Positions 63,879 through 64,000 of a stretch of 64,000 nt of DNA are shown piece after piece (positions within the stretch are counted from its first letter, which is position 1; every line of letters begins with the position of its first letter). The notes under the pieces were generated by a model, which worked only from the letters and a program-made list of their open reading frames with translations, did not search any database and was not told the origin of the DNA. This stretch comes from Corynebacterium pacaense (GTDB lineage: Bacteria > Actinomycetota > Actinomycetes > Mycobacteriales > Mycobacteriaceae), in the NCBI RefSeq assembly GCF_900169525.1, contig NZ_LT821240.1:1127684-1191683 (forward strand). The letters run 5' to 3'. A program made the position numbers and the translations under genes.

Positions 63879-64000
63879 CAACGGTTGCGGGGGTCGAGCT
63901 CCCCCGCGAAGAAAGTCGTCGCCGCGCGCAGGATCGCTACGTCCTCACGGAGCCGACGGTTCTCGGCTTTGAGCCGCTTGATCTCAGCGTGCTCTTCGCT
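63878..64000 (-). CDS. IS3-family transposase OrfA, partial (3' end of gene)
   Basis: The minus strand reads SEEHAEIKRLKAENRRLRED followed by VAILRAATTFFAGELDPRNR and TGA at 63878-63880. That is the leucine-zipper/C-terminal region of an OrfA protein. The N-terminal part, with the helix-turn-helix, is beyond the window edge. Confidence 0.9.
   Translation of the reverse strand, partial: SEEHAEIKRLKAENRRLREDVAILRAATTFFAGELDPRNR

Larger units (their letters stand above)
62874..64000 (-). mobile_element. Second IS3-family element, right end outside the window
   Basis: The left end is 5'-TGAACCGGCCCGGGTTCTGT at 62874, starting TG like other IS3-family ends and directly abutting the truncated fourth repeat unit. 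It carries OrfB and the end of OrfA. Different from the element at 34.9-36.2 kb: OrfB is 325 residues and the sequence is not similar by eye beyond family motifs. The flank on the right and any target duplication cannot be seen. Confidence 0.85.

Overview
The window looks like chromosome from a high-GC, mycolic-acid-type actinobacterium, most likely a Corynebacterium. The evidence is a single-chain type I fatty acid synthase of about 2990 residues, GTG/TTG starts, many promoters with a TANNNT box only 7-8 nt before the start codon (leaderless style), and the gene chains murI-MBL-rph-rdgB, clpS-DUF2017-protease-rhomboid, pncB, serB-ctaD and nrdF-ftn-gntR1-nrdE-nrdI-nrdH. As I recall, the same chains occur in Corynebacterium glutamicum. 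Species cannot be fixed from sequence reading alone.

Layout. 0-9 kb: fasB-like FAS-I. 9.4-12.5 kb: btuFCD-type ABC importer behind a cobalamin riboswitch. 12.7-13.6 kb: YceI lipocalin-like protein and the relic of an IS481-type element. 13.6-18.9 kb: lactate permease, FAD/Fe-S D-lactate dehydrogenase and a divergent FCD-GntR regulator with two operator palindromes. 18.9-20.1 kb: HxlR regulator and a divergent NAD(P)-binding reductase. 20.1-24.3 kb: three-gene surface polysaccharide locus (TIM-barrel lipoprotein, processive GT2, GT-C-like membrane protein). 24.5 kb: tRNA-Leu(UAG) and its terminator. 24.7-34.7 kb: conserved housekeeping block (rph, rdgB, MBL, murI, MarR, rhomboid, S58 peptidase, DUF2017, clpS, SCP-like protein, pncB). 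34.7-37.3 kb: a GT87-type membrane glycosyltransferase gene split by an IS3-family element whose insertion can be read to the base.

37.3-41.3 kb: sugar-acid locus (tautomerase, GntP permease, IolC-like kinase, divergent HutC regulator). 41.4-50 kb: DinG-type helicase, membrane protein, Pth2-like protein, serB, ctaD, chrA. 50.2-56.2 kb: class Ib ribonucleotide reductase genes (nrdF; nrdH-nrdI-nrdE), ferritin and gntR1. Visible control sites here are a DtxR-like box, paired NrdR boxes and an intra-operon terminator. 56.4-61.9 kb: mannose-family PTS (EIIB-EIIC-EIID-EIIA) with a GH13 alpha-glucosidase, a divergent LacI regulator and three LacI-type operators. EIID carries an in-frame TAA stop. 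61.9-64 kb: O-methyltransferase, an 81-bp tandem repeat and the left end of a second IS3-family element that runs off the window.

The most promising unusual items are the interrupted mannose-family PTS/alpha-glucosidase locus, the small polysaccharide locus, the IS-split glycosyltransferase, the riboswitch that identifies the ABC importer, the 81-bp minisatellite beside an IS, and the recurrent leaderless promoter geometry. Starts were chosen from ribosome-binding sites, overlaps and family N-termini. No database search was possible.
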